From assembly GCA_002343445.1 (NCBI GenBank), contig DDSP01000018.1, positions 89,405 through 153,404 on the forward strand: 64,000 nucleotides of DNA, written 5' to 3'. The notes under the pieces are model-generated. The model made no database searches. It had not been told where the DNA came from and worked only from the letters and a program-made list of their open reading frames with translations. The translations under genes and the position numbers were made by a program. The stretch comes from Chthonomonas sp. UBA2387. Lineage in GTDB: Bacteria; Armatimonadota; Fimbriimonadia; Fimbriimonadales; Fimbriimonadaceae. Numbering within the stretch: position 1 is the stretch's first letter; the number at the start of each line of letters is the position of its first letter. Below, piece after piece: positions 50,483-58,559 of this stretch.

Positions 50483-51837
50483 CGTCCTTCCTCCTTGGCT
50501 TCGTACACTTTGCTTCCCGCGACCCAGACCATTTCGACCGTGGTCTTCGCGTCGGCGAAATCGCCGCTCATCAGCGTGAGGTTGGCCATCTTGCCCACCT
50601 CGATCGAGCCGAGGCGATCGGACACGCGCAGGATGTTGGCCGGGTTGACGGTGAGCGCCTTCAGCGCCTCCGTTCGCGGCACCCCGGATTGGATCACGCG
50701 GCGCACGTTGTTTAGAAACCCGCCCATCGTGTCGCCATCCGAGCTGAACGCAACCGTGACGCCACACTCGAAGAGCTTCTTGGCGTTCTGGATCTGCTCG
50801 GACCAAGTCACGTGCCGCTCCTTCCGGAACTCCACGGGGATCGCATCGCCAGGCGGCACGTCGTCCTTGTCGGGTTGGGTGTTGGGTTCGCTGGGAATGC
50901 CAAGGCCGAGCAGAATCGGCACATTGCGGCGCTTGATCTCGTCGAGATGCAGGTAAGCGTCTCGCCCACCGCTGAGAATCAGGCGGAACTTAAACTCGTC
51001 GGCCAATCGGAACGCTCGGTAGATCTCGCGATCGAGGTCGGCGGCGAAGACAACGGGTGTGAGCCCGTTGACAACAGGCCGCAAGGCACGGGCACCTAGA
51101 AGCCACTTGGGCGTTTGAGCCTCGATGGGCTCGGCTTCGGGGTAGAGCGCGTAGTACTGCGCGTCGGCAAGCTTCTGGCGCATGAGCGCGATAATGCCGA
51201 GGATGTTGCCGGGGTAGCCGCCGCCCCCTCCTCCTCCGCCGCCGCCCGGTCCGCCGCCGGCAGCCCCTCGGAAGGACATGCCCATCGCGACGCGGGGTTC
51301 GACGACGCGCTCGCCCGCATCCTTCGGCAGCAGGTTCACCACCGCACCCAGGCCGCGGATCGAGCCGCGCCCGGGAACCAGAAACGAGGTAGCGATGCCC
51401 GCCTTGTGGGCCGAGTCGTCGTTGTCGAAGTTCAGAATCTCGGACGCGTCGTATTCGGGAGTCACGCCCTTGCGATTGCCTTGCCACATGGTCGCAGGAG
51501 CGCGCGTGACGCTGTCGGGCGCACCGACATTGAGATCGCCTTCCGTCGGCAGGGCGAGATTGCGCGTGGAGTAGGCGTCCAGGAAGCCCGGATACAGCGT
51601 CTTGCCAGCAGCGGAGACGACTTCGATCCCTGCGGGCGTCTTGTTCGACGTCGTGACTTCGGCGATCTTGCCGCCTCGCACGACCACGGTGCCGTTCTCG
51701 ATGACTCGGCCGTCGCCGATCTCGATCCGGGCCCCGACGATGGCGAAGTCGGCCATCGGCTTCGCCTCTTGAGCGAATCCAAGGGCGGTGATGCTGAGGG
51801 TCAACCCCAGAAGACTGAGTCGTGTGGCGTGCTTCAT
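50479..51837 (-). CDS. Secreted amidohydrolase-like protein lacking the HxH motif
   Basis: The 452-residue protein has a signal peptide (MKHATRLSLLGLTLSITALGFAQ) and an amidohydrolase fold (TLYPGFLDAYSTR..., DLDREIYRAFRLADEFKFRLILSGG, VTVAFSSDGD, LTVNPANILRVSDRLGSIEVGKMANLTLMSGDF). The metal-binding HxH is replaced by the residues around AYSTRN, so a catalytic role is doubtful; it may be a partner of the tandem amidohydrolase with which it overlaps by 4 nt. An Ala/Gly stretch with about ten consecutive glycines interrupts the domain (about 195-215). Confidence 0.83.
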   Translation of the reverse strand: MKHATRLSLLGLTLSITALGFAQEAKPMADFAIVGARIEIGDGRVIENGTVVVRGGKIAEVTTSNKTPAGIEVVSAAGKTLYPGFLDAYSTRNLALPTEGDLNVGAPDSVTRAPATMWQGNRKGVTPEYDASEILNFDNDDSAHKAGIATSFLVPGRGSIRGLGAVVNLLPKDAGERVVEPRVAMGMSFRGAAGGGPGGGGGGGGGGYPGNILGIIALMRQKLADAQYYALYPEAEPIEAQTPKWLLGARALRPVVNGLTPVVFAADLDREIYRAFRLADEFKFRLILSGGRDAYLHLDEIKRRNVPILLGLGIPSEPNTQPDKDDVPPGDAIPVEFRKERHVTWSEQIQNAKKLFECGVTVAFSSDGDTMGGFLNNVRRVIQSGVPRTEALKALTVNPANILRVSDRLGSIEVGKMANLTLMSGDFADAKTTVEMVWVAGSKVYEAKEEGR

Positions 51838-51971
51838 GCGCGTTTGGGTGAAATACGACGATCTTGTCCAAATTCCTGCTAGGCGCGAGTCCTGCCGGAT
51901 TTGGGTCCGAACGAGGGGAACCGCATCGTTTGGTCGGCTACAATCGTAATCCCCAACTGAGACCCGACCGC

Positions 51972-52691
51972 ATGCCTCACTCAGCCGCGACGACCGACAC
52001 CGAACCGGTCACCGACCCGCCGACAGCCTGCCCCGCGCCCCGCAAAGGGTTGCGCAAGACGCTTCGAGACCTGGCCAACCCCGGTTACCACATCCGCAAG
52101 ATGGCCGAGGACTTCTCGGCGGCGTACCATGCGCTCCGCAACTGGAACTTCACCGGCCTGCGGTCGCGGCGCGACGCTTTGGCCAAGGCGTTCCGAGGCA
52201 AGTTCTTTGCGGCGTTCTTCTTCTCCGGCGGGTTCGGGTTGGTGGCGGCCGGTTTGGCGACGTCGGTCCAATACCAGACGCGCAACCCGTACCTGAGCGT
52301 GGTGCTGACGTTGGTGTTCAGCTTGGTGCTGACCACGATCGCCTTTCAGGGGTTCTGGGCGGTGGCCAACGTGGACTTCTACCGGGCCACGGCCTCTGGG
52401 TTTTGGGGCCGGTTCAAGCAGCTGCAGCGGGATCTGTGGCCGATTCACGCCACGGCCTTGCGCGTTGCTCCGGTGTTCGCTTCGATCGCGATCCCTGTGA
52501 ACACGCTGATCGCATGGCTCTTTTCCCTGTTGCCGAACGAAGTCGGGGCTTACATCCCAATGCCGCCGATCGTCCTGGTGGTGAACTGGCTGATCATCGA
52601 CGGGACGTTCATCCGCATCATGTGCGACCGATTCGACACGCAATCGCAGGCGATGGCGGATCAGTACTCGGCGCCGGGTGATGCTGGATGA
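51972..52691 (+). CDS. Membrane protein with four helices, unknown
   Basis: The 239-residue protein has a soluble, Arg/Lys-rich N-terminus (MPHSAATTDTEPVTDPPT... GLRKTLRDLANPGYHIRKMAEDFS) and four hydrophobic segments (about 75-95, 105-125, 165-185 and 195-215). I cannot place it in a family. A TACAAT hexamer is found 27 nt upstream of the ATG, in the intergenic space shared with the divergent amidohydrolase. The gene ends 85 bp before a small YjfB-like gene. Confidence 0.7.
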   Translation: MPHSAATTDTEPVTDPPTACPAPRKGLRKTLRDLANPGYHIRKMAEDFSAAYHALRNWNFTGLRSRRDALAKAFRGKFFAAFFFSGGFGLVAAGLATSVQYQTRNPYLSVVLTLVFSLVLTTIAFQGFWAVANVDFYRATASGFWGRFKQLQRDLWPIHATALRVAPVFASIAIPVNTLIAWLFSLLPNEVGAYIPMPPIVLVVNWLIIDGTFIRIMCDRFDTQSQAMADQYSAPGDAG

Positions 52692-52776
52692 GGTTCTGCT
52701 GGGGTTTGGGTGGATTCGGGGTTGGCTGGGCGTCCCCTCCAGTTGTGGGCGGCGTGTCCGATGATGGTTATTGACC

Positions 52777-52959
52777 ATGCGCGTCGAAAAGTCGAGCACC
52801 GAAACCACCGCCGCTCCCCAGGCGACCCGCGTCGCTGGAGGCCAGGGGTCGCTGCAGCTCAAGATGCTGAAGCAGGCTCTCGACGCACAGAAGCTCCAAG
52901 CGCAGATGGTGGCCAACCAATTGCAGGGGAAGGGCCAGGTCATTGACATCGAGGCCTGA
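52777..52959 (+). CDS. YjfB-like putative motility protein
   Basis: The 60-residue protein has LQLKMLKQALDAQKLQAQMVANQL in its helical middle and ends GQVIDIEA. This matches the short YjfB-type proteins found with flagellar/motility genes in Bacillus and others. A TTG six bases upstream could be the start instead. Its last codons overlap the candidate -35 box of the argD-argF leader. There are no motility genes here beyond pilBTC, so the role is uncertain. Confidence 0.65.
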   Translation: MRVEKSSTETTAAPQATRVAGGQGSLQLKMLKQALDAQKLQAQMVANQLQGKGQVIDIEA

Positions 52960-52974
52960 TTGGTGCGCTATACT
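52943..52974 (+). promoter_or_regulatory. Promoter of the argD-argF leader
   Basis: TTGACA (52943-52948) and TATACT (52969-52974) are separated by 20 bp, slightly long. The -10 box is exactly 6 nt upstream of the GTG at 52981, so the leader peptide would be translated from a leaderless mRNA. Confidence 0.6.
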
Positions 52975-52980
52975 TCCTGC

Positions 52981-53049
52981 GTGAGGTCGAACCTGACCCC
53001 GAATGCCCCGGCATCTCCGCCGGTCCGCCGAGTCACTCGGCGACGATGA
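52981..53049 (+). CDS. Arginine-rich leader peptide ORF
   Basis: The 22-codon frame starts at GTG 52981 and has six Arg codons (AGG, CGC, CGA, CGG, CGA, CGA), five of them in the last seven positions (ending VRRVTRRR before TGA). Three are the rare CGA codon. It begins 6 nt after a -10 box and ends 3 nt before a terminator-like hairpin, upstream of an arginine biosynthesis gene. This is the classical layout of transcription attenuation by ribosome stalling. GC-rich DNA makes Arg-rich frames common, so the case needs conservation. Confidence 0.5.
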   Translation: MRSNLTPNAPASPPVRRVTRRR

Positions 53050-53068
53050 GGGCCGCCTGAAGGGCGGC
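53027..53068 (+). promoter_or_regulatory. Leader hairpins with terminator-like stem (putative arginine attenuator)
   Basis: Hairpin A (GCCGAG-TCA-CTCGGC, 53027-53041) covers the Arg codons. Hairpin B (GCCGCC-TGAAG-GGCGGC, 53052-53068) follows the leader stop and precedes AATTTCCGTTT, a weak U-rich run. A ribosome stalled on the last Arg codons would cover the left arm of B, which would allow read-through when Arg-tRNA is low. Confidence 0.5.
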
Positions 53069-53139
53069 AATTTCCGTTTGGGCCCCTGCGCCCGTCCCTC
53101 GTCTCTTCGTTTTCGCAACCGCTTTTCCGGCCATTCATC

Positions 53140-55245
53140 ATGCTCAAGTTCGACACCATCAAGTCGCTCGACGACGACTACGTGCTCAAGACCTACAACC
53201 GCCAGCCCGCGCTCTTCGTGCAGGGCGCCGGATGCTCGTTGTGGGACAACCGGGGGAACGAGTACCTCGACCTGTTCGCCGGCATCGCCGTGAACGTGCT
53301 CGGGCACTGCCACCCCGCCATCGTCTCCGCCATCACGCGCCAAGCGCAGCAGCTGATGCACACCTCGAACCTGCTGCTCACCGCGCCGCAGGCCCAGTTG
53401 GCCCGACGCCTGTGCGAACTGGGCTCGATGGACAAGGTGTTCTTCACCGTGTGCGGCGCAACGGCCAACGAGACGGCGTTGAAGATCGCCAAGAAGCACG
53501 GCCACAGCAAGCGGCCCGACGGGGACTACGAGATCGTGTCTCTGCTCGGCAGCTTCCATGGCAGAACCATGGGTGCGCTGAGCGCAGGCGGGCAGCGCAA
53601 GTACCAGCGCCCGTTCGACCCGCTGGTTCCCGGCTTCCGCCACGTGCCGATCAACGACCTCGAGGCGTTGCGCGCCGCCGTTGGCCACAAGACCGCAGCC
53701 ATCGTGATCGAGCCGATCCAAGGCGAATTCGGCATCCATCCTTGCACCACCACCTACCTGCAGGCCGCCCGCGAACTGGCCACCCAGAACGACGCCCTGC
53801 TGATCTTCGACGAGGTGCAAACGGGCATCGGCAGAACGGGCACGTGGTTCAACTATCAGCAGCACGACGTGCTGCCCGACTTGGTCTGCTTAGCCAAGGG
53901 CCTCGGCGGCGGGTTCCCCATCGGCGCCGTCATGGCTCGTGGCAAGGCGACCGACATCCTTCAGCCGGGGGACCACGGCTCCACGTTCGGCGGCAACCCG
54001 CTGGCTTGCGCCGTGGCGCTGGCCGTGCTCGACACGATCGAAAACCATCGGCTGGCCGAGAACGCTCGGGAAGTGGGCGCCTACCTACGGCAGCGACTCG
54101 GCGAACTGGGGCAAGAGATCGAGGATGTGCGCGGCGCCGGCCTGATGGTGGGCTGCACGCTCAAGACGCAGAACGCCCGCGAAGTCGTGCGCGCGTGCTT
54201 TGAGCAGAAGGTCATTCTCAACGCGACCGACGACAACACGCTCCGTTTCGTGCCGCCGCTCATCCTGACCAAGCGGCAGGTGGACCATGCCATCGCCACG
54301 TTGGCCGACGTCCTAGGCGTGCAGGTCCCCAAGGTGGCGGCCGTCGTTGGTGCGCGACCGGAGCCGTTGCACGACGTTTTGGCGGTGGACGACCTTTCGG
54401 ATGCGCAGCTCGAAGAAGCGTTGGCGTTGTCGGCCTACCTCAAGCAGCGCCGCGCCCAGACGCCTGGGCCGATCGTGCCCGTCGAGGGGCGTACGGTGGC
54501 GTTGCTGTTCGAGAAACCCTCGCTCCGCACGCGTCTCACGTTCGAGACTGCGGTCACGGAACTGGGTGGGTTCCCTGTGTTTCTCGGGAAGAGCGACGTG
54601 GGCTTGGGCCAGCGGGAAGCGGTCAAGGACATCGCCTCCAACCTGGCCGAGTGGTGTTCGCTGATCGTGGCCCGCTTGTATTGGCAGCGCGACCTCGAAG
54701 ACCTCGCCCGCCATGCCGAAGTCCCCGTGGTGAACGCATTGACCGAGTTGGAGCACCCGTTCCAGGCGCTGGCGGACATGCTGACGATCCGCGAGTGCTT
54801 CGGTGGCGACAAGGTGAAGATCGCTTATGTGGGCGACGGCAACAACGTGGCCCGCAGCCTTGCGAAAGTGGCCACACGTCTCGGCTACCCGTTCACGATC
54901 TGCGGTCCCGACAACTTCCGGTTGGAAGAGATGGCGGGTGTCGAGCAGACCAGCGTCCTCGAAGAGGGCTTGGCCGACGCGCATGTGGTCTACACGGACG
55001 TGTGGATCAGCATGGGCGACGAGCACGAGCAGGAGCATCGCCTGAAGATCTTCGACAATTACCAGGTGAACCGCGACGTGATGGCGATGGCCAGCCCCGA
55101 TGCCATCTTCATGCATTGCTTGCCAGCAAGGCGCGGCTTCGAGGTGACGGACGACGTGATGGACAGCCAGCAGAGCCGCGTGGTCCAACAGGCGGGCAAC
55201 CGCCTGCACACGGCCAAGGCCGTACTCCAGATGATCTTGGGTTAG
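53140..55245 (+). CDS. Fused acetylornithine aminotransferase / ornithine carbamoyltransferase
   Basis: The 701-residue protein joins two arginine pathway enzymes. Residues 1 to about 400 are an ArgD-type class III PLP aminotransferase with the PLP lysine Lys253 in CLAKGLGGGFPIGA and DEVQTGIGRTG. Residues about 405-701 are ArgF: FEKPSLRTRLTFE (carbamoyl phosphate loop, from about 457), EHPFQALADML and MHCLPARRGFE. Both halves are full length, so it could carry out two steps: N-acetylglutamate semialdehyde to N-acetylornithine, and ornithine plus carbamoyl phosphate to citrulline. No frameshift or internal stop separates them. It ends in a 4-nt overlap with a convergent GT4 gene. Confidence 0.95.
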   Translation: MLKFDTIKSLDDDYVLKTYNRQPALFVQGAGCSLWDNRGNEYLDLFAGIAVNVLGHCHPAIVSAITRQAQQLMHTSNLLLTAPQAQLARRLCELGSMDKVFFTVCGATANETALKIAKKHGHSKRPDGDYEIVSLLGSFHGRTMGALSAGGQRKYQRPFDPLVPGFRHVPINDLEALRAAVGHKTAAIVIEPIQGEFGIHPCTTTYLQAARELATQNDALLIFDEVQTGIGRTGTWFNYQQHDVLPDLVCLAKGLGGGFPIGAVMARGKATDILQPGDHGSTFGGNPLACAVALAVLDTIENHRLAENAREVGAYLRQRLGELGQEIEDVRGAGLMVGCTLKTQNAREVVRACFEQKVILNATDDNTLRFVPPLILTKRQVDHAIATLADVLGVQVPKVAAVVGARPEPLHDVLAVDDLSDAQLEEALALSAYLKQRRAQTPGPIVPVEGRTVALLFEKPSLRTRLTFETAVTELGGFPVFLGKSDVGLGQREAVKDIASNLAEWCSLIVARLYWQRDLEDLARHAEVPVVNALTELEHPFQALADMLTIRECFGGDKVKIAYVGDGNNVARSLAKVATRLGYPFTICGPDNFRLEEMAGVEQTSVLEEGLADAHVVYTDVWISMGDEHEQEHRLKIFDNYQVNRDVMAMASPDAIFMHCLPARRGFEVTDDVMDSQQSRVVQQAGNRLHTAKAVLQMILG

Positions 55246-56327
55246 CCGCTCATCGCACGCTCGTAGGCCGTCCATACGCCTTGGGCCATCTTGGTCCACG
55301 AGAATTCGTTGGCGCGTTGGCGGCCTGCTTCGGCCATGGCGGCGCGTCGGTCGGGGTCGGCCACGAGCGATTCGATGGCAGCCCGCCACGTCTCGACCTC
55401 GTAGTCAGGAAGCACGAGTCCCGCGTCTCCCGCGACCTCGGGCAGCGAACCTCCCGGCCCCACCACGACTGGGCAACCCATGGCGAACGCTTCGACCACG
55501 GGCAGCCCGAACCCTTCGTAGAGGCTGGGGCACAGATAGAGGTCCGCCCCGCCGTAAAGGGCCGCGAGGTCGTCCATATCCACGTAGCCCACGGCCTGGG
55601 TGCGGCGGCCCTGAGCGGCTCCGCCCCAGCCCGCTTTGCCGGTCAACACGAGTCGGTGAGGCGTCGTGGCCGCGAGGCGTTCCATCGCCCGTACGGCGAG
55701 GTCCATGTTCTTGCGCGGCCAGCGGGTCGACACCGAAAGCGCATAGGGTCTTGCCACGCCAAGGGATCCGAGGCGGCTGGCGACTTGATCGGCAAGGGGC
55801 GCTAGCAGGTCGGGGTGAGGGGCCAGATACGTGGCGACGACGTTGTCTTCAGGCACCGACAAGTGCTTGACGATGTCCCACTTGGATGCCTCGCTCACGG
55901 TCAGGACGACTTTCGCGCGTTTCGCCGCCTTTGGCACGCTGGAGCGGAGCAGCAAGCGGTCCTTGGGCTTGAACCACTGGGGCCCGACAAAGAACGACAC
56001 GTCGTGGATCGTGGTGACGAACGGGGTGCGGAGCAACGGGCTCGCCGAGTACTGGACGTGAACCAAGTCGGCCTTCAGGGCCCTGGCCAAACGCGGTAGG
56101 GTGATCAGGCTCCACCAACGCGAGTTCGGGGCGGGCTCGCGACGCCAGCTAATGGAGTCGGTTTCGACGAAGCCGGGAGGCGCGGGTTGGTCGGAGGCCA
56201 AAACGAAACGAGCCCGGGGTTGCGCCTCCCTTAGCCCATGGAGGAGCCCGACCCAATAGGTGCTGTCGCCCGTGCTTTGACGGGTGAGGAGGCGGGCATC
56301 CAAGACAATCGTGGCGGGCAACGCCAC
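55242..56327 (-). CDS. Family 4 glycosyltransferase
   Basis: The 361-residue GT-B enzyme has IVLDARLLTRQSTGDSTYWVGLLHGL at the N-terminus, VHVQYSASPLLRTPFVTTIHDVSFF in the middle and the GT4 donor-binding motif LYLCPSLYEGFGLPVVEAFAMGCPVVV near residue 270. It probably transfers a hexose or mannose to a glycan; the substrate is unknown. The GTG at 56327 overlaps the end of a CATAAT box, so translation might instead start at the TTG at 56321, 7 nt after it. It ends in a 4-nt overlap with argD-argF. Confidence 0.9.
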   Translation of the reverse strand: MALPATIVLDARLLTRQSTGDSTYWVGLLHGLREAQPRARFVLASDQPAPPGFVETDSISWRREPAPNSRWWSLITLPRLARALKADLVHVQYSASPLLRTPFVTTIHDVSFFVGPQWFKPKDRLLLRSSVPKAAKRAKVVLTVSEASKWDIVKHLSVPEDNVVATYLAPHPDLLAPLADQVASRLGSLGVARPYALSVSTRWPRKNMDLAVRAMERLAATTPHRLVLTGKAGWGGAAQGRRTQAVGYVDMDDLAALYGGADLYLCPSLYEGFGLPVVEAFAMGCPVVVGPGGSLPEVAGDAGLVLPDYEVETWRAAIESLVADPDRRAAMAEAGRQRANEFSWTKMAQGVWTAYERAMSG

Positions 56328-56363
56328 GATTATGTCGCTCCGAGAGCGGCAAGGTTGAAGAGC

Positions 56364-56394
56364 CTAGGCTGCCGCATCGTTGCGGCAAGCCTAG
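56364..56394 (-). terminator. Strong hairpin after the gene at 56417-56833
   Basis: CTAGGCT-GCCGCA and TGCGGC-A-AGCCTAG form a 13-bp stem with one bulged A and a TCGT loop. On the minus strand it is followed by a CTCTTCAACCTT pyrimidine-rich run, so it is likely an intrinsic terminator. Confidence 0.65.
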
Positions 56395-56416
56395 ACACGT
56401 CGTTCCGACTGAAAGT

Positions 56417-56833
56417 TCAGGCCTTCTTCTTGCGGCGTTGTCGCTGCTTGACCAGGCGCGGATTGCCGTTGGCGTCGAAGCCAAGGCGATAGCCGGCCGG
56501 GATACCCGAGAGGGCCTTGGCCAACTCGGCGGGCAGTTCGACTTCGGCGCTGGCGGCACCCTTCTTCTTGCGGCTGCGTCGGCCAGGGTTGAGCTTCGCG
56601 TAGGCTTCGGTCGCATCCTCATCGGCCTTCATGGCGCTGAGTCCGCGTTCGTCCACCCGGAAGAGCTCGGACAGAGCCGAGAAGGACAGGAAGAGGTAGC
56701 CGTCTTCGTGGAGCATGCGGGCCTCAAGCGGCACCACAAACTTCTTCACGCCGACGCGCACGGTGATGGCCCCTTCCTTGGGAGTGGCCTTGAACTTCAG
56801 TGAGTTCTTGACTGTCTTGACGTTTTTCAGCAT
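56417..56833 (-). CDS. Conserved-looking hypothetical protein with basic C-terminus
   Basis: The 138-residue product is not a family I know. It has a beta-rich N-terminal half (SLKFKATPKEGAITVRVGVKKFVVPLEARMLHEDGYLFLSFSALSELFRVDE) and a Lys/Arg-rich linker (GRRSRKKKG), then a short PAELAKALSGIPAGYRLGFDANGNPRLV block and a final QRQRRKKKA. The basic tail suggests binding to nucleic acid. It is separated from panC by 85 bp and from the GT4 gene by a terminator hairpin. Confidence 0.65.
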   Translation of the reverse strand: MLKNVKTVKNSLKFKATPKEGAITVRVGVKKFVVPLEARMLHEDGYLFLSFSALSELFRVDERGLSAMKADEDATEAYAKLNPGRRSRKKKGAASAEVELPAELAKALSGIPAGYRLGFDANGNPRLVKQRQRRKKKA

Positions 56834-56918
56834 GGCTGCGTAGTTCCTCGTTCACGCACTAGACGCGGCCCATCTGGTCAGTCGCAACCCATGTTCCCCA
56901 AGGCTGCGAAGACGGATT

Positions 56919-57734
56919 CTAGACGGGTACGTTGTCTATCAAACGGATATTACCCAACTTTGCGGCAATGATCCAACGGCATCCCGGATGAAAAATTGCT
57001 ACAGGTTCCATGTTTTGGGGGTCGACCAGGGCCAGATACTGAACTTCAAAGCCTTCGCGCCCTAGCTGAGCGGAGGCGTCTTCGACAAGCGATTGAACGG
57101 ACACCTGTGGGTCGGCCCGCAAAGTGGAAGCCAATCGGGCAAGGACTTGATAGAGTCGCGGGGCTATCGCCCGATCCTCCGAGGACAAGTAGACATTTCT
57201 GCTGGACATGGCAAGCCCGTCGGACTCGCGGACCGTTTCCAAGAACCGAAGCTCGACGGGAACGTTCAGGTCTTCGACCATCCGCCGCACGACCGCGCAC
57301 TGCTGCAGGTCCTTGAGCCCGAAATAAGCCCGATCCGGGCGCACCATGTTGAACAGTTTCAGCACGACCGTCGCGACCCCGGCAAAGTGCGTGGGTCGGA
57401 CCTCGCCTTCGAAACGCTCGCTCACGCCCGACACGCGAACTTCGGTGGTTCGACGTGGATAGATGGTATCCACCGTCGGCGCAAAGAGCACGTCCACCCC
57501 TGCCGCTTCAGCCATCTCGGCATCCCGCGACTCGTTCCTCGGGTACTTCGACAGATCCTCGTGCGGCGCAAACTGAGTCGGATTGACGAACAACGACACG
57601 ACCGTACAGTCATTCTCGCGGGCCGACGTCCGCATCAGCTCGAGGTGCCCCTCGTGGAACGCGCCCATGGTGGGGACGAACCCGACCGGACGAACCGGGA
57701 ACTCGAGTTCGGCGGGATCGCGGACGATCTTCAA
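56919..57734 (-). CDS. panC: Pantothenate synthetase
   Basis: The 271-residue enzyme condenses pantoate and beta-alanine with ATP. It has VGFVPTMGAFHEGHLELM near the N-terminus (HxGH-type site) and LAMSSRNVYLS (KMSKS-like) and is close to the usual 280 residues. The start is the TTG at 57734, which overlaps the panB stop as TTGA; the open frame upstream lies inside panB and has no PanC similarity. panB precedes it, so both steps from ketoisovalerate to pantothenate, save the reductase, are in one unit. Confidence 0.95.
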   Translation of the reverse strand: MKIVRDPAELEFPVRPVGFVPTMGAFHEGHLELMRTSARENDCTVVSLFVNPTQFAPHEDLSKYPRNESRDAEMAEAAGVDVLFAPTVDTIYPRRTTEVRVSGVSERFEGEVRPTHFAGVATVVLKLFNMVRPDRAYFGLKDLQQCAVVRRMVEDLNVPVELRFLETVRESDGLAMSSRNVYLSSEDRAIAPRLYQVLARLASTLRADPQVSVQSLVEDASAQLGREGFEVQYLALVDPQNMEPVAIFHPGCRWIIAAKLGNIRLIDNVPV

Positions 57735-58513
57735 AAACTGTTGCGCTCCTCGGGGAAGCGACCGGATTTCACATCCTCTCGGTACTGGCTGATCCCTTCG
57801 CGAAATAGTCCATAACCGTCTACATATCGCTTCGCGTGGCGGTACTCCTTGTCGGTTAGACCCACGATGTCGTGAAACACTTGGATCTGACCGTCGCAAT
57901 CGGGACCAGCGCCGATGCCGACGGTGGGTACGGGGCAGGCTTCCGTCACCCGTCGAGCCGATTCGCGCGGCACCAGTTCGAGCACGATCGAGAACACCCC
58001 GACGTCGGCCAGTGCATTCGCGTTGGTCGCCAACGCATCGGCGGCATCGCCCTTGGCTTGGACCTTGTGCCCCCCAAACTCGTGAACGTGTTGCGGGGTG
58101 AACCCCAGGTGGCCCATGACCGGAATGCCGGCGCGGAGAATCGCCTCAATGGCGCCCAGGTGCATCCCTTCCAGCTTCACTGCTTCGGCGCCGACCTTCA
58201 TCAGAGCGACCGCGTTACGGACGGCGTCGGCTTCGGAAGTCTCGTAAGATCCGAAGGGCATATCGGCCACCAACAGCGGCAGCTTGATCGCGCGACGCAC
58301 GGCTCGGACGTGGTGGATCATGTCGTCCATCGTCACCGGCAGCGTCGAATCGTGGCCGAGCACCACGTTGCCCAGCGAATCGCCCACCAGCACCAGGTCG
58401 GCTTCCGCCTCCTCGCAGAGGCGTGCCGAAGCCAGATCGTACGCAGTGATACAGACGATTCTCTCGCCCCCTTTCATGGCGCGGATCACTGGAGCGGTGC
58501 GCTTCTTCATCAT
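57731..58513 (-). CDS. panB: 3-methyl-2-oxobutanoate hydroxymethyltransferase
   Basis: The 260-residue TIM-barrel enzyme adds a hydroxymethyl group from methylene-tetrahydrofolate to ketoisovalerate, the first step to pantothenate. ITAYDLASARLCEEA, LVGDSLGNVVLGHDSTLPVTMDDM, KLEGM and PVMGHLGFTPQHVHEFGG are all PanB signatures. It overlaps panC by 4 nt (TTGA). A TAGAGT box is visible 12 nt before the start. Confidence 0.96.
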   Translation of the reverse strand: MMKKRTAPVIRAMKGGERIVCITAYDLASARLCEEAEADLVLVGDSLGNVVLGHDSTLPVTMDDMIHHVRAVRRAIKLPLLVADMPFGSYETSEADAVRNAVALMKVGAEAVKLEGMHLGAIEAILRAGIPVMGHLGFTPQHVHEFGGHKVQAKGDAADALATNANALADVGVFSIVLELVPRESARRVTEACPVPTVGIGAGPDCDGQIQVFHDIVGLTDKEYRHAKRYVDGYGLFREGISQYREDVKSGRFPEERNSF

Positions 58514-58559
58514 CTTGCCGCTCGGACTCTACCCAATAGCCCTGCGCAGCGAGGGGGGC

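Noticed and set aside
53003..53293. ATG frame at 53003 overlapping the argD-argF start as an alternative leader or N-terminal extension
   Set aside because: It is in another frame than argD-argF and runs well into that gene as Arg/Ser-rich shadow. The GTG frame at 52981 fits the promoter and hairpins better.
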